Positions 24,076 to 32,198 of a DNA stretch of 64,000 nucleotides are shown here, piece by piece. A program made the position numbers and the translations under genes. Origin of the DNA: Oscillospiraceae bacterium (lineage in GTDB: Bacteria; Bacillota; Clostridia; Oscillospirales; Acutalibacteraceae); NCBI GenBank assembly GCA_015066105.1, contig SVOY01000003.1:1-64000 (forward strand). The letters are read 5' to 3'. Below the pieces are notes generated by a model, which saw only the letters and a list, made by a program, of their open reading frames with translations, made no database searches and was not told the DNA's origin. Each line of letters opens with the position of its first letter. The stretch's first letter is position 1.

Positions 24076-24693
24076 ATGAGCTCAATGAAGGAAAGAATGC
24101 ACACGGGCGAGCTTTACCTGCCCGACGATGATGAAATAATGAGCGAGCAGCTTAAAAGACTCAACAAGCTTTACGATTTCAATATGACACGCCCCACAGA
24201 GCTTGACAAGCGTGAAGCAATGCTTAAGGATATGTTTGCAGAAATAGGCGAAAACTGCTATATTGAGCCTCCGCTTCACGCCAACCACGCAGGCTACCAC
24301 GTTCACTTCGGCAACAATGTTTATGCAAACTTCGGTCTTACGCTTGTTGATGACACCCACATTTATGTAGGCGACTGCACAATGTTCGGTCCGAATGTTG
24401 TTGTTGCAACGGCAGGCCACCCCATTCTGCCCGAGCTTCGTGAAAAGGCACTGCAGTTCAATATGCCCGTGCACATAGGCAAAAACTGCTGGCTCGGTGC
24501 GGGAGTAATAGTTCTGCCCGGTGTAACAATCGGTGACAACGCGGTAATAGGGGCAGGCAGTGTTGTAACAAAGGACATACCTTCAGGTGTTATTGCCGTC
24601 GGCAACCCCTGCAGGGTTCTGCGTGAAATCGGTCAAAAGGACAGAGAATACTATTTTAAAGAAAGGAAAATACCCGACGAGTGGTTTGAATAA
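24076..24693 (+). CDS. Maltose/galactoside O-acetyltransferase-like, hexapeptide repeat
   Basis: A 205-residue left-handed beta-helix acetyltransferase of the Maa/LacA/NodL type using acetyl-CoA. Seen are the N-terminal Mac domain (MKERMHTGELYLPDDDEI), HANHAGYHVHFGNNVYANFG, the catalytic-His turn TAGHPILPELR, and repeated hexapeptides such as IGKNCWLGAGVIVLPGVTIG and NAVIGAGSVVTKDIPSGVIA. The start at ATG 24076 follows GAGGAG. The acceptor sugar cannot be predicted. The pgsA gene begins 3 nt after its stop. Confidence 0.92.
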   Translation: MSSMKERMHTGELYLPDDDEIMSEQLKRLNKLYDFNMTRPTELDKREAMLKDMFAEIGENCYIEPPLHANHAGYHVHFGNNVYANFGLTLVDDTHIYVGDCTMFGPNVVVATAGHPILPELREKALQFNMPVHIGKNCWLGAGVIVLPGVTIGDNAVIGAGSVVTKDIPSGVIAVGNPCRVLREIGQKDREYYFKERKIPDEWFE

Positions 24694-24696
24694 AAT

Positions 24697-25242
24697 ATGA
24701 ATTTAGCTAACAAGCTCACAATTTTCAGAATGATACTTGTCCCCTTTTTTGTGGTGTTTCTTCTGACGGATTTTACTGCCGTCAATGAAATTATTGCCCT
24801 TGTGATTTTTGTTGTGGCAACCGTCACGGACAAGCTTGACGGCACAATTGCAAAAAAGCAGGGCACGGTAACAAACTTCGGCAAATTTATGGACCCGATG
24901 GCGGATAAGCTGCTTTGCTGCAGTGCTCTTGTGTGTCTGTGCGCTCTGGGCGATGTTCCGTCGTGGATTGTGCTTATCATAATCGGCAGAGAGTTTGCCA
25001 TAAGCGGAATAAGGCAGATAGCCGCAGATAACGGTGTTGCCATTGCGGCCTCAAAATGGGGCAAGGCAAAAACCGTTGCTCAGATGGCAATGATAATTAT
25101 TTTGCTTACACAAAGAGCCTTTGCAGGACTCACCATTGACACGCTTGCGGTGATAATAATGTACGCGGCCCTTGTGCTTACGGTTATTTCACTTGTTGAT
25201 TATATTGTGAAAAACAAAAGCGTGCTTACTATTACCGAATAA
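24697..25242 (+). CDS. pgsA: CDP-diacylglycerol--glycerol-3-phosphate 3-phosphatidyltransferase
   Basis: 181 residues and four to six membrane helices. It makes phosphatidylglycerol phosphate from CDP-diacylglycerol and glycerol 3-phosphate. The CDP-alcohol phosphotransferase motif is present as DG-x2-A-K-x8-G-x3-D-x3-D (DGTIAKKQG, then NFGKFMDPMADKL); the usual Arg after Ala is Lys here. The length, the N-terminal NLANKLTIFRM and the PMADKLL end of the motif agree with PgsA. It is closely linked to the upstream acetyltransferase gene, with no obvious own ribosome-binding site, suggesting coupled translation. Confidence 0.92.
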   Translation: MNLANKLTIFRMILVPFFVVFLLTDFTAVNEIIALVIFVVATVTDKLDGTIAKKQGTVTNFGKFMDPMADKLLCCSALVCLCALGDVPSWIVLIIIGREFAISGIRQIAADNGVAIAASKWGKAKTVAQMAMIIILLTQRAFAGLTIDTLAVIIMYAALVLTVISLVDYIVKNKSVLTITE

Positions 25243-25260
25243 TAAAGTCAATTCAAATGA

Positions 25261-25311
25261 AAAACAGATGTATTTTCAGGTAAGCCTTTACCTTGAAAGC
25301 ACATCTGTTTT
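25261..25311. repeat. AACAGATGT hairpin repeat, copy 1 (pgsA/metA terminator)
   Basis: AAAACAGATGT (25261-25271) and ACATCTGTTTT (25301-25311) with a second inner pairing CAGGTAA...TTACCTTG. It lies between convergent pgsA and metA and probably terminates both. Further copies are at 36391, 38897 and 53703. Confidence 0.85.
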
Positions 25312-25340
25312 GTTTTATTCTGAAGTCCCTTTTTATAAAA

Positions 25341-26261
25341 TCATATGCCTATATCATTGATATCGTAGGGTGTCTGCTGATAAACAAAGTAGTTAAGCCA
25401 GTTTGTAAACATCAGCGTACCTACATTGCGCCAGGTCATTATAGGCTTTTTTGTCGGGTCGTCATCGGGAAAATAGTTGTAGGGAACCTTGATATCAAGA
25501 CCCTTGTCCCTGTCACGGAAATACTCCTTTGCAAGAGTGTCGGCGTCATACTCGGAGTGACCCGTTGCATAGAAGTTGCGGCAATCAAGGTCGGCAACAA
25601 GATGTATGCCCGCCATATCAGAGTAGGAAAGAATCTGCAAATCCTTACAAAGGGCAACATCGTTGAAGTCAATGTCAGTATGGCGTGAGTGAGGCACAAA
25701 ATATGTATCGTCAAAGCCGCGCATAAGAGGATGAAGCAGGTCAAGGGGTCTGTGAGGAAATACACCGAACATCTTTTCGGGCAGGGTGTGCTTCTGAATA
25801 CCGTAATGATAATAAAGGCCTGCCTGTGCGCCCCAGCAGATATGGAAGGTGGAATAGACATTGGTTTTTGACCACTCAAAAATTTTGCACAGCTCCGGCC
25901 AATAGTCAACCTGCTCAAAATCCATAAGCTCAACGGGAGCACCCGTAACTATCATACCGTCGTACTTTTTATCCTTAACCTCATCAAAAACATGATAGAA
26001 CTTGCTCAGGTGATTCTGTGAGGTGTTTTTTGAGCGGTGAGTAGCCATCTGTAAAAACTCAACATCAACCTGAAGCGGTGTGTTACTCATAAGGCGGAGA
26101 AGCTGAGTTTCCGTTACTATTTTTGTAGGCATCAGGTTAACAATAAGAATCTTGAGCGGACGGATATCCTGGCTTGCGGCACGGGACTCGGTCATAACGA
26201 ATATATTCTCATTTTCAAGCATTTCCCTTGCGGGAAGGCTGTCGTTTATTTTGATAGGCAT
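25341..26261 (-). CDS. metA: Homoserine O-acyltransferase, MetA type (acetyl-CoA specificity predicted)
   Basis: First committed step of methionine synthesis, acylating homoserine. The 306 residues have the glutamine-amidotransferase-like fold: N-terminal [14 protein letters not shown], catalytic Cys in [15 protein letters not shown], catalytic His near RHTDID, and Glu in GHSEYD. In MetA enzymes, position 111 selects the acyl donor: Gly for succinyl-CoA (E. coli), Glu for acetyl-CoA (Bacillus cereus). Here the corresponding stretch reads [10 protein letters not shown], with Glu, so O-acetylhomoserine is predicted. It is monocistronic with a strong promoter; no S-box leader is present. Confidence 0.95.
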   Translation of the reverse strand: MPIKINDSLPAREMLENENIFVMTESRAASQDIRPLKILIVNLMPTKIVTETQLLRLMSNTPLQVDVEFLQMATHRSKNTSQNHLSKFYHVFDEVKDKKYDGMIVTGAPVELMDFEQVDYWPELCKIFEWSKTNVYSTFHICWGAQAGLYYHYGIQKHTLPEKMFGVFPHRPLDLLHPLMRGFDDTYFVPHSRHTDIDFNDVALCKDLQILSYSDMAGIHLVADLDCRNFYATGHSEYDADTLAKEYFRDRDKGLDIKVPYNYFPDDDPTKKPIMTWRNVGTLMFTNWLNYFVYQQTPYDINDIGI

Positions 26262-26293
26262 TTTATTACCTCCGTTAAAGCTATATCTCTTTT

Positions 26294-26322
26294 ATTATAG
26301 CACAGCTTAACGATTTTTTCAA
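26294..26322 (-). promoter_or_regulatory. Sigma-A promoter of metA
   Basis: Minus strand -35 TTGAAA (26322-26317), 17-nt spacer, extended -10 TGCTATAAT (hexamer 26299-26294). The leader of about 25 nt leaves no room for a riboswitch. Confidence 0.85.
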
Positions 26323-26349
26323 CAATAAAAGCAACAAAGAAACAAACAA

Positions 26350-26375
26350 ACCGCCGAGGATTTCTCCCCGGCGGT
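26350..26375 (-). terminator. Terminator of the 207-aa secreted-protein gene
   Basis: Stem ACCGCCG (26350-26356) and CGGCGGT (26369-26375) with inner GGA/TCC pairs, 21 nt after the stop codon. Confidence 0.75.
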
Positions 26376-26396
26376 AAAAGGTTATTATTCTTTGAT

Positions 26397-27020
26397 TTAT
26401 ACCGCTAATGCACGGATTGCGGAAGCAACAAGCTTAATAAAGGTGATAAGTAAGCAAAGGTACTCGTTAAGCTCACCCTCATGAACGGGTCTGCCGCAGT
26501 CGGGACAGGTTTCGCCGTCAGAAGCTGTAATATCCTCATTTACTTCAGGGGCATACACAACCTTGATATAGCACGCAAGCTCCCAGTTTTTCGTACCGTC
26601 ATCTGCAATACCGTTACAGAAATAAATTCCGTCTGTCATGCCTATATCCTCTATGTAATTTCCAAACTCTCCGCGTGCCGTATCAGTTTCTCCATCATAC
26701 GTATAGAATGAGATATCATTGTAGGCATTCGGCATACCGTCATTTGCCGACCAATCAAAGCCTATTTTGTATCCACTGTCAATACCTTCACCTGTTGCAA
26801 CGCTTTCAAGATTTGTTCCGCTGATGATAATATCATATAAAACATATTCCTGTGTATCCTTCGGGATGGCAATTATATAGGTATTACTCGCCTCGTCATA
26901 GGTTACAACATCACCGGAAAAAGAAACGCCGCTAATCTGTGCCGGTTCAGCCGCAAAAGCCATAGGAACTGCCCCTACAATCATTAAGATTGCAAGGATG
27001 ATTGCTAATGTTTTTTTCAT
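26397..27020 (-). CDS. Secreted protein with zinc-knuckle-like motif and hydrophobic C-terminal tail
   Basis: 207 residues. It has a clear signal peptide (KKTLAIILAILMIVGAVPMAFA, cut before EPAQ), a beta-rich middle with no family I recognise, then CPDCGRPVHEGE (a Cys-x2-Cys half knuckle) directly before the hydrophobic tail LNEYLCLLITFIKLVASAIR. That tail could insert in the membrane or associate with it. The leader is about 300 nt and contains a tetranucleotide repeat and a MITE-like repeat. The function is unknown. Confidence 0.8.
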   Translation of the reverse strand: MKKTLAIILAILMIVGAVPMAFAAEPAQISGVSFSGDVVTYDEASNTYIIAIPKDTQEYVLYDIIISGTNLESVATGEGIDSGYKIGFDWSANDGMPNAYNDISFYTYDGETDTARGEFGNYIEDIGMTDGIYFCNGIADDGTKNWELACYIKVVYAPEVNEDITASDGETCPDCGRPVHEGELNEYLCLLITFIKLVASAIRALAV

Positions 27021-27055
27021 TGTTTTGTCTCCTTTCGGGATTTAAATTTGTTTGA

Positions 27056-27153
27056 CTCCCTCCGTCAAAACCTGCGGTTTTGCCACCTTCCTCACGGAAG
27101 GAGGCTTTAAAGGCTCCCTCTCTAAGGGAGATGTCACGGAGTGACTGAGGGAG
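27056..27153. repeat. MITE-like 98-bp repeat with CTCCCTC terminal inverted repeats
   Basis: The ends are CTCCCTCCGTCA (27056-27067) and TGACTGAGGGAG (27142-27153), complementary except one base. Inside are a CCTTCC-TCAC-GGAAGG hairpin (27087-27102 region) and CTCCCTCTCTAAGGGAG (27114-27130). Sequences of this type are, from general knowledge, widely scattered in gut Clostridia. It lies in the untranslated leader of the 207-aa secreted protein gene. Confidence 0.8.
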
Positions 27154-27243
27154 CAAAAACCACACAAGCGTGCCGCAAAGCACACCTGAACAGTTAATTA
27201 CCAAATATTAAATTACGCACGGAATTTACAGGATAGCTATACC

Positions 27244-27274
27244 CTGTCTGTCTGTCTGTCTGTCTGTCTGTCTG
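27244..27274. repeat. Tetranucleotide repeat (CTGT)7.75
   Basis: Thirty-one bases of uninterrupted CTGT units. It lies about 225 nt upstream of the secreted-protein start and just downstream of two promoter-like sequences (27331-27359 and TTGACA-17-GACAAT at 27282-27310 on the minus strand). Confidence 0.95.
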
Positions 27275-27330
27275 ATAAATTGTCGCAAGCTTCATCAGAT
27301 TTGTCAACCCTTCCGTGGATTTATACAAGT

Positions 27331-27359
27331 ATTATACATAAATTCCAAGAAAAAGTAAA
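27331..27359 (-). promoter_or_regulatory. Sigma-A promoter upstream of the 207-aa secreted-protein gene
   Basis: Minus strand -35 TTTACT (27359-27354), 17-nt spacer, extended -10 TGTATAAT (hexamer 27336-27331). Transcription would start near 27324 and run through the CTGT repeat and the MITE-like repeat. Confidence 0.65.
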
Positions 27360-27379
27360 GAGTTTTATGGGAATTTGTG

Positions 27380-27421
27380 AAAAGGGGCTGTAAAAAACTT
27401 TCGTTTTTTACAGCCCCTTTT
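27380..27421 (-). terminator. Terminator of the 1004-aa secreted-protein gene
   Basis: Perfect long stem AAAAGGGGCTGTAAAAAA (27380-27397) and its complement (27404-27421), loop CTTTCG, 8 nt after the stop. Same stem core as 11199-11228. Confidence 0.9.
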
Positions 27422-27429
27422 CATTTAAT

Positions 27430-30400
27430 TTATTTAACCTTTACACTTACGGTTTTATAGCCGCTTGTGACGGTGCCGCCTGCATTTGTTCTGTAGGCCA
27501 CAACGCGGAATTTGTAGGTTTTTCCGCTTTTAAGTGAGGACAGGGTTGCCTTTTTGCTGTCTGCCTTAATCTCAGAGTAAAGCGTGTAGGTATCTGCACC
27601 CTTTTGTGCATAGTAAATCTGATACTTGGTTTCACCGCTTACATCATTCCAGGTAAGAGTTGCCTTGCCCTTTGATGAGGACACCGCTTTAACAGCGGGC
27701 GTATCCGGCTTTGTTGAGGTAACAAACACTTCCGACTGTGCACCTATAAATTTACCGCAATCAATATCGGCATAGGCTCTTATTCTGAATTTATAGGTTT
27801 TGCCTGCGGAAAGGCTTTTAAGCTCATAGCTTGTTGCACCCTTTACATAGGCAACGCTTTTGTAGGTTTTTGTTTTTGAGTCGTATCTGTAAACTCTGTA
27901 GGCCGTTGCCCCCTTGACTGACTTCCAGCTGAGCTTGATTGAAGCAGTTGTCTGCGTTGCGGTTATTTTTTTGGTAACGGAGGGCTTTGTTGCCGTGCGA
28001 AGCTCCTTTGAAAGAGCACCCGTAAGCTTATCGGTACCGTTTTCGATATAGGCTCTTATTTTAAACTTATAAACCGTACCGGCCGAAAGCTTTTTCACCT
28101 CATAGCTTGTTGCGCCCTTTACATAAGCAACGCTTTCAAAGGCCTTTGTTTTTGTGCTGTATCTGTAAATTCTGTAGGCCGTAGCTCCCTTTACACCGTT
28201 CCAGGAAAGGGTGATTGAGGAATCGGTCTGAGCTGCACTTATTTGCGTTACGGCGGCAGGCTTTGTTGCGGCTGTGAACTCGGCTGACTGTGTGCCGATA
28301 TACTCGCCGCTTTCAATATTCATATAGGCTCTGATTTTAAACCTGTAAGCCGTACCCGCCGAAAGCTTTTTAACCTCACAGCTTGTTGCGTCCTTTACGT
28401 AGGCTACGCTTTTATACGAATTAGTTTCTTCCTTATAGCGGTACACTCTGTAGGCGTTTGCTCCGTCAACACCCTTCCAGGAAAGGGTGATTGAGGAATC
28501 AGTCTGAGCTGCACTTATTTGCGTAACAGCAGCAGGCTTTGTTGCAGTTTTACATTCGGGTGAATATGCGGAAAGGATTGCGTCCTCGTCCTTTACAACG
28601 CTCCTCACCTTAAAGGAATACTCCTTACCCGAAGAAAGTCCCGTTGCGGTAAAGCTTGTACCCTCGGTTGCAGAAGCATAAAATTCAAAATCTCCCGTTT
28701 TTTCATTAAGAGCGTAAATTCTGTAATATGCCGCACCATCTGCCGCCGGCCAGCTGATTGTAATGCTGTCTGAAGTGATTTCGGCTTCAAGCGTAGCAAC
28801 GGCCTTGGGTGTTACGGTGAAATAACGTCTGTGAACACCCGAATAGTTGCCCTTAAGGGTAACCTTTACAGTATATTTTCCCGGCTGAATACGCCCCGCC
28901 TCATAGCCTACGGTATAGTCGGTGCCCTCGGCAAGAGCATTGCCGTTGTAGTCAATAACCGTCACGGTCGGCTTATGCTCGGTGCCGTCATAGATATAGG
29001 AGCTTTCGGAAATGCTGATGCTTTTCACTCTGCTGACCTGCTGATTTATAAGCACCTCGCCGCAATATTTGCAGCTGCTTTTCACAAGGCCGTCTGCACT
29101 TGTTGTTGCGGCGGTGATTTCAACTATGCCCGAATGGACTCTTGCGGGAATTTTCTCCTGAGGCTTGATTATCTCAGAGCAGTTTTTGCAGGTAATTCCG
29201 TCGGTCAGACCGTCCTCGGTGCAGGTTTCTTCCTTGCCCTTGTGAAAAACAAGCTCATGCTCACCAAGGCTTTCAATCACCTGCTGAGTGCTTGCAACCT
29301 TTCCGCAAAGGCTGCAGTAGCTGCCCTGAGTAAGTCCCTTTGAGGTACAGGTTGCCTCAACACCCTTTTGCACCGTAAGAGGGTGTCTGCCCTCCTTTGC
29401 AACGTAAATATCAATAAGCTTCTGCAGGCCGAGCATATCCTCGGCAGAGGCGAAAATCTGACGGAAGTTTGTATTCTTTTCTCCCGTGTAGTGAACTCTT
29501 TCAAATTCGGGAAGGTCCATATAAGGGCTTATGCTTTTATCACCGCAGAAGCTGTAATCGGAAAACACGGCAGAGCGGTTTGTAAGGGAGGTGTAAAGCA
29601 TCTGAGCGGTGATGTAGCCGGAAAGCGGATTCTGATGGTTGCGGTCGCCGCTGTTACCCTGAGATACGGCTGTGCCTGCCGCATTTTTATAGCCCTTGTT
29701 CTCCTTCATAAATGTTGTGCGCTCAAAGGGAAGCGTTGCCCCCGGCACCTCAACGGCACCGGTGAAAATGTCGCGCACAAGCTTGCCCCAGTCAACAACC
29801 TCGTAGCCCTCCTCTCTGAGCTTTTCAACCTGCTCAATGAGCACGGGAAGGTAAAGCTCCTCATCGTCAACATCAAACATATTCGGCTGACGAAGAAAAC
29901 GAAAGCCCTCAATATTCGGAAAAAGGGCAATAATTTTTTCGCAGGTGCCCACAAGGTCATCGTTATACTGATTGCCCTCTGAAAGCACAAGGTAGTCTAC
30001 CCTTGCACAAGCCTCTTCTTGAAGCTTTACAAGATAATTTTCGTAAATATACTCAAGCTTTTTGCCCGGATAAGTGTGGTCAATAACCGTTGCTTCTTCA
30101 CCGTTTGAGGCAATGAGCTGATAAAAATAGCCGTAGTCAGCCTCGCCCTGATCACCCAGAAGCACACAGTTGCCGTAATAAACCATTGAGTTGCCGACTA
30201 TAAGCACGGTTTTTCCGTCAAGAGAAACAACGTCCTCAACGGGCTTTTCGGGCTCAACGGGAATTTCCGGTGTGTCAGGGTCAGTCGGCTCGCTCGGGTC
30301 GGTGGTTTCTTCGGGCTGTGTTGCGGCGATTGCGGTTGTTGTCTCCTCCCCGGGAGCAGCTGTTGTCTCCTCTGCCGCAAATGCCGTAAGGCATAAAAGC

Positions 30401-30444
30401 ACCGTGAGCATAGCTATAAGTAAAACGGCAAAAATTCTTTTCAT
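27430..30444 (-). CDS. Large secreted protein: SGNH-like domain, Cys-pair repeats and five FN3 domains
   Basis: 1004 residues. The signal peptide is KRIFAVLLIAMLTVLLCLTAFA. A Thr/Glu/Pro-rich linker follows (about residues 25-70). Then comes an SGNH/GDSL-type fold beginning VLIVGNSMVYYGN (catalytic-type Ser) and running to about residue 310. Next are three Cys-pair repeats (CTSKGLTQGSYCSLCG, CTEDGLTDGITCKNC, SSCKYCG) and a beta-domain resembling YDG/MBG repeats (YIYDGTEHKPTV). Five FN3 domains follow, three of them near-identical in wording (SITLSWKGV, SITLSWNGV, SIKLSWKSV). There is no LPxTG or dockerin. It is likely a surface or secreted esterase or binding protein. Confidence 0.85.
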   Translation of the reverse strand: MKRIFAVLLIAMLTVLLCLTAFAAEETTAAPGEETTTAIAATQPEETTDPSEPTDPDTPEIPVEPEKPVEDVVSLDGKTVLIVGNSMVYYGNCVLLGDQGEADYGYFYQLIASNGEEATVIDHTYPGKKLEYIYENYLVKLQEEACARVDYLVLSEGNQYNDDLVGTCEKIIALFPNIEGFRFLRQPNMFDVDDEELYLPVLIEQVEKLREEGYEVVDWGKLVRDIFTGAVEVPGATLPFERTTFMKENKGYKNAAGTAVSQGNSGDRNHQNPLSGYITAQMLYTSLTNRSAVFSDYSFCGDKSISPYMDLPEFERVHYTGEKNTNFRQIFASAEDMLGLQKLIDIYVAKEGRHPLTVQKGVEATCTSKGLTQGSYCSLCGKVASTQQVIESLGEHELVFHKGKEETCTEDGLTDGITCKNCSEIIKPQEKIPARVHSGIVEITAATTSADGLVKSSCKYCGEVLINQQVSRVKSISISESSYIYDGTEHKPTVTVIDYNGNALAEGTDYTVGYEAGRIQPGKYTVKVTLKGNYSGVHRRYFTVTPKAVATLEAEITSDSITISWPAADGAAYYRIYALNEKTGDFEFYASATEGTSFTATGLSSGKEYSFKVRSVVKDEDAILSAYSPECKTATKPAAVTQISAAQTDSSITLSWKGVDGANAYRVYRYKEETNSYKSVAYVKDATSCEVKKLSAGTAYRFKIRAYMNIESGEYIGTQSAEFTAATKPAAVTQISAAQTDSSITLSWNGVKGATAYRIYRYSTKTKAFESVAYVKGATSYEVKKLSAGTVYKFKIRAYIENGTDKLTGALSKELRTATKPSVTKKITATQTTASIKLSWKSVKGATAYRVYRYDSKTKTYKSVAYVKGATSYELKSLSAGKTYKFRIRAYADIDCGKFIGAQSEVFVTSTKPDTPAVKAVSSSKGKATLTWNDVSGETKYQIYYAQKGADTYTLYSEIKADSKKATLSSLKSGKTYKFRVVAYRTNAGGTVTSGYKTVSVKVK

Positions 30445-30570
30445 AAGTGTTACCTCGTTTCAAAGCCTTGATTATATAATTATTTTTTGCAGAAAGTGTT
30501 CAAAAACTCAGCATCAGTTTAACAATGTATTTTTTAATTTTACCATATGTATGTTAATATTTCAACAGTA

Positions 30571-30604
30571 AAAAAGAGATATCGGTGTTCACCGATATCT
30601 CTTA
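30571..30604 (-). terminator. Terminator of the GPH transporter gene
   Basis: Stem AGAGATATCGGTG and CACCGATATCTCT around a two-base centre, flanked by A5 on one side, 15 nt after the stop. Confidence 0.85.
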
Positions 30605-30619
30605 TAGCTATTTTATATT

Positions 30620-32116
30620 TTATCCTGCGTTACGCTTTGCGTTGAGCTCATCAAGAATTTCCTTATGCTTTGCATTTGAGATTTCGTAATTTTTCATAGG
30701 AATACAAGAAAGAAGGCAGGTAACTGCGGCAGGAATTGAAACGAGGAAGAACATACCGAAGCGGTAGGGCTCAAACTCGGGAGCGGTTGCAAACATATAG
30801 TCGCTTGCGGGTGAAGCGGCAAGTGCCTCGTTACAGGCGGCAACATTGTCACCGCTGAAGCCTACTGCTGCAAAAACAATACCCTGAATGAATGAGGAAA
30901 GACCTGCACCGAGCTTTGTGATGAAGGACTGACCCGAGAAGAACACACCGTCGGGACGGTAGCCTGTTCTGTGCTCATCATAGTCAACACAGTCAGCAAT
31001 CATAATTGACTGAATAACCATTGATGCACCCATTGCGGCACCGGCAACTGCAAAGAGGATTGCAAGAACTACCATCCAGAAGGGCTTGTAAAGACCCGTG
31101 CCGTCAATAAGATAGCAGACGAATACACCTGCAAAGGGAATTGCACCGATGATGTTGCAAAGATTATAAACCTTCTGCTTTTCAAACTTTTCACAAAGCT
31201 TGGGAGTAAGTGCCATTGCGGCAAACTGACCGATAAACAGGCCGCCGCCCAGGAAAATCATCTGAAGCACATAGCCCTGACCGTCGCCGCCGTTATCACC
31301 GAAGTAATAGGAAAGAAGGGTCATTGCAACGATTGAAAGAATCTGCATGGGTGCCTTGATTATACCGGAAATAAGCAGCCTTCTGAAGGGCTTACAGCCC
31401 CACATAATCTTAACATTGTCAATAAAGCCCTTTGCTTCATCTGAGGGCTGCTTGACTCTCTCTTTTGCAAAGCAGGCGCACTGGAAAAGGAGCGTACCCA
31501 CAAGGGTCATTATACCGCAGACAACGATAAAGCCCATCTGCGTGCCCTTTTTCTGGCCCATTGTTTCGGCAAAGCCGGCACCCACACTCTGTGAAATGGG
31601 CATAACGGTGAGAAGCACTGCACCGCCGCCGATACCGGCAATAATTCTTGCAAGGCCGAGAAGCTTTTCTCTGTCCTTTGCACTTTCCGTCATAAGTGAG
31701 GTGATGCCCCAGATGGGAATGTCACCTGCGGTGTAGGTCATACCCCAAAGGATGTAGGAAATGCCTGCCCAGGCGATGATGATTGCATTTTTTGCAGGTG
31801 AGTTATCGCCCGAATACTGGCCGTTGACAAAGGTAAGGAAGGTTGTGACCATAACAATACCGGGAACAAAGAAAAGGTAAGGACGGCATTTACCGTACTT
31901 GCTTCTTGTTCTGTCAACAATGGTGCCCATCATAGGGTCGTTGATTGCGTCCCACACACGGGCAACGCCCATAATAACGCTGATTGCCATTGCCGGGATG
32001 AAGATAACGCTCTGAAAATAAAACGTCATACCTGTTGCGATAATATTGTAAATCACATTCTGACCCATAAGGCCAAGGAGATACATATTACGCTCTTTTG
32101 ATGTGTAAGTATTCAT
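30620..32116 (-). CDS. GPH family sugar:cation symporter (MFS)
   Basis: 498 residues with 12 predicted helices, of the glycoside-pentoside-hexuronide:cation symporter family. The signature after helix 2 is AINDPMMGTIVDRTRSKYGK-CRPY, and IADCVDYDEHRTG lies in the central loop region, both diagnostic. Start ATG 32116 is preferred because GGAGG lies 7 nt upstream; the alternative at 32146 has a weaker AAGGA. The substrate is unknown (melibiose, xylosides or glucuronides in relatives). It is followed by a terminator and is not in an operon with a glycosidase. A second GPH gene lies at 47542-48975. Confidence 0.92.
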   Translation of the reverse strand: MNTYTSKERNMYLLGLMGQNVIYNIIATGMTFYFQSVIFIPAMAISVIMGVARVWDAINDPMMGTIVDRTRSKYGKCRPYLFFVPGIVMVTTFLTFVNGQYSGDNSPAKNAIIIAWAGISYILWGMTYTAGDIPIWGITSLMTESAKDREKLLGLARIIAGIGGGAVLLTVMPISQSVGAGFAETMGQKKGTQMGFIVVCGIMTLVGTLLFQCACFAKERVKQPSDEAKGFIDNVKIMWGCKPFRRLLISGIIKAPMQILSIVAMTLLSYYFGDNGGDGQGYVLQMIFLGGGLFIGQFAAMALTPKLCEKFEKQKVYNLCNIIGAIPFAGVFVCYLIDGTGLYKPFWMVVLAILFAVAGAAMGASMVIQSIMIADCVDYDEHRTGYRPDGVFFSGQSFITKLGAGLSSFIQGIVFAAVGFSGDNVAACNEALAASPASDYMFATAPEFEPYRFGMFFLVSIPAAVTCLLSCIPMKNYEISNAKHKEILDELNAKRNAG

Positions 32117-32198
32117 ATATTCCTCCGTTTTTAAGGCTTTCGCCATATTTCCTTAATTTTAGCACAGGTTTTACCCTTTTGAATGAACAATTATTAAA

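Noticed and set aside
26262..26340. SAM riboswitch upstream of metA
   Set aside because: The promoter sits about 25 nt from the start of metA, leaving no room for an S-box leader.
27244..27274. CRISPR-like array
   Set aside because: Four-base units without spacers; this is a microsatellite, not a CRISPR.
28831..29982. Two long plus-strand frames (170 and 204 codons)
   Set aside because: Antisense to the 1004-aa secreted protein; no domain, no ribosome-binding site.
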